A stretch of 6,519 bases of DNA from Pseudomonadota bacterium (GTDB taxonomy: Bacteria > Pseudomonadota > Gammaproteobacteria > Acidiferrobacterales > Acidiferrobacteraceae). The notes beneath the pieces are model-generated. The model made no database searches. It had not been told where the DNA came from and was given only the letters and a program-made list of their open reading frames with translations. Within the stretch, counting starts at the first letter, position 1; each line of letters opens with the position of its first letter. Of the stretch, positions 5,049 to 6,519 are shown piece by piece. The DNA lies in contig JAJZZU010000153.1 of the NCBI GenBank assembly GCA_021797365.1, positions 1 to 6,519 on the forward strand. The letters are read 5' to 3'. Made by a program: the position numbers and the translations under genes.

Positions 5049-5122
5049 GCGCGCGGTGCAGGCCGGCTGAAAAGGGGCAGGACAGATCCCCGCCCCCGTG
5101 CCGGAAACGATCGTCAGCGCAC
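5049..5122 (+). repeat. Imperfect direct-repeat candidate, right copy
   Basis: Partner of 2601-2681, with the same order of short matching blocks. It begins 24 nt after the PIN remnant, so the two copies bracket the cassette and its remnant. Overall identity is modest and the call is tentative. Confidence 0.3.
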
Positions 5123-5445
5123 AAGAAATGGGCGTGGGCTCGCGCGGCCTATGGGCCATGCCGGAGCACGGTTGCGACTACGGTTCGGGCGGACAGGGAT
5201 CCGGTTTCGTCGGCCTTCCACGACACGAGGCTCGCAAGAACCGCGCGTGAAGCGACGGCAGGATACGGGTCGCGACGGCTGCACACAGCAGGGAGGTCCA
5301 CGGATCAACGGTGGTGTCCGGCGCCTGGGAGGTCGAGCAGAGGGCTTCTCCTATCCCAAAAGGCATAAACTCGCGTCCCAAAGGGGATAAATCGTTCCCT
5401 GACCCGCGAGCGGGGAGTAGACTTACGTCCCGTCTAGGGCAGACC

Positions 5446-5459
5446 TTGATACTAATCAA
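5446..5459 (+). promoter_or_regulatory. fnr: Perfect FNR box upstream of fnr
   Basis: TTGATACTAATCAA matches the FNR consensus TTGAT-N4-ATCAA at all ten defined positions. It lies 92 nt before the fnr start. The FNR encoded downstream has the recognition residues for this site. Overlap with the best -35 (5446-5451) suggests repression by FNR itself when oxygen is absent, as known for E. coli fnr. Confidence 0.9.
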
Positions 5460-5473
5460 AAGTAGCTTATCCT
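5446..5473 (+). promoter_or_regulatory. Predicted fnr promoter overlapping the FNR box
   Basis: TTGATA at 5446-5451 (five of six to TTGACA), a 16-bp spacer and TATCCT at 5468-5473 (four of six) form the best sigma70 candidate. A second possible -10 is TATAGA at 5474-5479. A class II activation start point at 5494 lacks a reasonable -10, so repression fits better than activation. Confidence 0.45.
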
Positions 5474-5550
5474 TATAGACCTTGGCGATTGCCTTCTGGG
5501 CCGGCACGGCCGACCGGAGACGCCTCACCAATAAGAGGATGACACGACGC

Positions 5551-6285
5551 ATGGCGGTTACGAGCTTCGAGAGCAGCCTGAGACAGCGGTGTTCGAACTG
5601 CAGCCTGCGGGAAATCTGTCTTCCCCTGGGGCTGGACGCCGAGGAACTTGGGAGACTCGACGAACTCGTCAAACGACGTCGCCGGGTGTTCGCCGGCCAA
5701 CACCTGTTCCGCGCGGGCGACCCCCTGCAGGCCCTGGCCGCGGTACGTACCGGATTCTTCAAGATCTACGAAGTGAGCGCCGGCGGCCACGAGCAGATCA
5801 CGGCGTTTCCCATGGAGGGGGAGCTCATGGGGCTCGACGCCATCAGCGCGGATGTCCATCGCGGCAACGCCCTGGCCCTCGAAGACAGCGAGGTCTGCGA
5901 GATCCCGTTTGCCAAGCTCGAGGGCCTGCTGTCCGACCTGCCGCGCCTGCAACACCAGTTCCATAAGCTATTGAGCGGTGCGATCGGGAACGACCACGGC
6001 CTCATGATGGTGTTGGGGACGATGACCGCGGAACTCAAGGTGGCGGCCTTCCTGCTCAACCTTGCCGACCGCCTGGAGGCCCGCGGTCAACCGCGCGCGG
6101 TCATCCATCTGCCCATGTCCCGCGAGGAAATCGGCAACTACCTGGGTCTGAAGCTCGAAACGGTGAGCCGCATGTTCTCCAAACTGCGTGACGACGGACT
6201 CATCGTGACCGAGGGTCGCAAAACCGAGATCCGCAACTATGCGGCCCTGAAAGACCTCTGCCTTCAAGGGCCCGCGCACGCCTGA
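5551..6285 (+). CDS. fnr: FNR-type oxygen-responsive transcriptional regulator
   Basis: The 244-residue protein matches FNR/ANR along its length. N-terminal Cys14, Cys17 and Cys23 (CSNCSLREIC) and Cys116 (SEVCEIPF) are the four ligands of an oxygen-labile [4Fe-4S] cluster. A cyclic-nucleotide-binding-like barrel covers about 28-135, with GDPLQALAAVRTG and GELMGLDAI motifs; the dimer helix (about 140-172) keeps Asp148 at the place of E. coli Asp154. The HTH at about 190-218 has Glu203, Ser206 and Arg207 (ETVSR), the E..SR contacts for TTGAT half-sites. With the cluster intact it binds FNR boxes and switches genes for anaerobic respiration. The ATG at 5551 is preferred because GAGG at 5535-5538 touches the ATG at 5539; the latter adds four residues. 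It appears monocistronic within the window and carries a perfect FNR box upstream. Confidence 0.96.
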   Translation: MAVTSFESSLRQRCSNCSLREICLPLGLDAEELGRLDELVKRRRRVFAGQHLFRAGDPLQALAAVRTGFFKIYEVSAGGHEQITAFPMEGELMGLDAISADVHRGNALALEDSEVCEIPFAKLEGLLSDLPRLQHQFHKLLSGAIGNDHGLMMVLGTMTAELKVAAFLLNLADRLEARGQPRAVIHLPMSREEIGNYLGLKLETVSRMFSKLRDDGLIVTEGRKTEIRNYAALKDLCLQGPAHA

Positions 6286-6519
6286 CTGCGACCCATCTCG
6301 GCATCCTCAAGGCAATCCGGCGCCGGGCCTGGGCCGCCTGACCGCGCGGACACGCCCACCCGCCCTCATTGCTCTTTGCCGCCGCAGGCCTGCCGGGACC
6401 GTTCCTAAAACCAAGGAATTTTATTCCAAGACGCCAACCCGAACGATACTGGTGGCGATTCGCGTGCCGGGATCCCACCGGCAAGCACAAAGGGCGACCT
6501 AAGCCACCGCCACAACCGG

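Larger units (their letters stand above)
4744..5445 (+). other. About 700 bases of apparently decayed sequence between PIN gene and fnr
   Basis: Open frames here (for example 4798-5070 and 4823-5368 plus, 5178 leftward minus) are Arg/Pro/Ser-rich and show no conserved domain apart from the PIN remnant at 4978-5025. The stretch also holds the second copy of a short direct repeat (4776-4788), an inverted pair TTGACG/CGTCAA (4749-4754 and 4774-4779) and one half of a possible longer direct repeat (5049-5122). I see no RNA gene or clear terminator. It looks like the scar of former accessory genes. Confidence 0.5.

Noticed and set aside
4823..5368. 181-codon plus-strand frame containing the PIN remnant
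   Set aside because: Only residues from 4978-5025 resemble a protein family; the rest looks like random GC-rich translation, so it is treated as a remnant instead of a gene.
5178..5762. 194-codon minus-strand frame
   Set aside because: The right third is antisense to fnr and it runs through the FNR box and promoter; no domain is seen.
6411..6430. Inverted repeat GGAAT-TTT-ATTCC after fnr
   Set aside because: The 5-bp AT-containing stem is too short to call an operator or terminator.
6465..6483. Hairpin TGCCGG / CCGGCA as a terminator after fnr
   Set aside because: Stem is only 6 bp, no T run follows on either strand, and it is 180 nt after the stop.
1..6519. CRISPR array, tRNA or rRNA genes, transposase
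   Set aside because: No regularly spaced repeats, no RNA gene signature and no transposase or integrase motif were seen on either strand.

Overview
The window reads as chromosomal DNA from a GC-rich proteobacterium, most likely a gamma- or betaproteobacterium with a facultatively anaerobic or microaerobic life. The main reason is a clear FNR/ANR-type oxygen sensor at the right end, together with hemerythrin, DUF2249 and heme-copper-oxidase-like membrane protein genes that usually travel with low-oxygen or nitrogen-oxide respiration. The genus cannot be fixed from this sequence.

Left part, minus strand (1-1299): a tightly overlapping operon reading leftward. It holds a hemerythrin-like HHE protein (GTG start), a DUF2249 protein (8-nt overlap) and a polytopic membrane protein (ATGA overlap) that runs off the left edge. 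Its upstream region carries an FNR/DNR-like box (TTGACCTAGGGCAA on the minus strand, 1361-1374). The box centre lies exactly 41.5 bases upstream of the start point predicted from a GACAAT -10 element, which is the geometry of a class II FNR-activated promoter.

Divergent plus-strand unit (1445-2622): a MarR-type regulator with an unusual Ala/Arg/Lys-rich C-terminal tail, coupled by TGATG to a small four-helix membrane protein of unknown function. A perfect 25-bp palindrome lies across its predicted promoter and is very probably an autoregulatory operator.

Middle (about 2623-5122): a lower-GC accessory stretch. After about 460 bases with little in them comes a three-gene cassette coupled by two TAATG junctions: a TIGR04255-family protein, an unrecognised 127-residue protein and a VapC-like PIN-domain protein. 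No conventional VapB-type antitoxin is visible. Downstream lies a 48-bp degenerate second copy of the PIN active-site segment with the catalytic Asp changed to Gly. Weak direct-repeat-like segments (2601-2681 and 5049-5122) bracket the region. This cassette is the best candidate for an undescribed system.

Right part (5446-6285): fnr, preceded by a perfect FNR box (TTGATACTAATCAA) that overlaps the predicted -35, which suggests negative autoregulation. The final 234 bases (6286-6519) hold no gene or convincing terminator that I can see. The working picture is an oxygen sensor that controls itself and plausibly the hemerythrin operon 4 kb away, with an acquired toxin-like cassette inserted between them.
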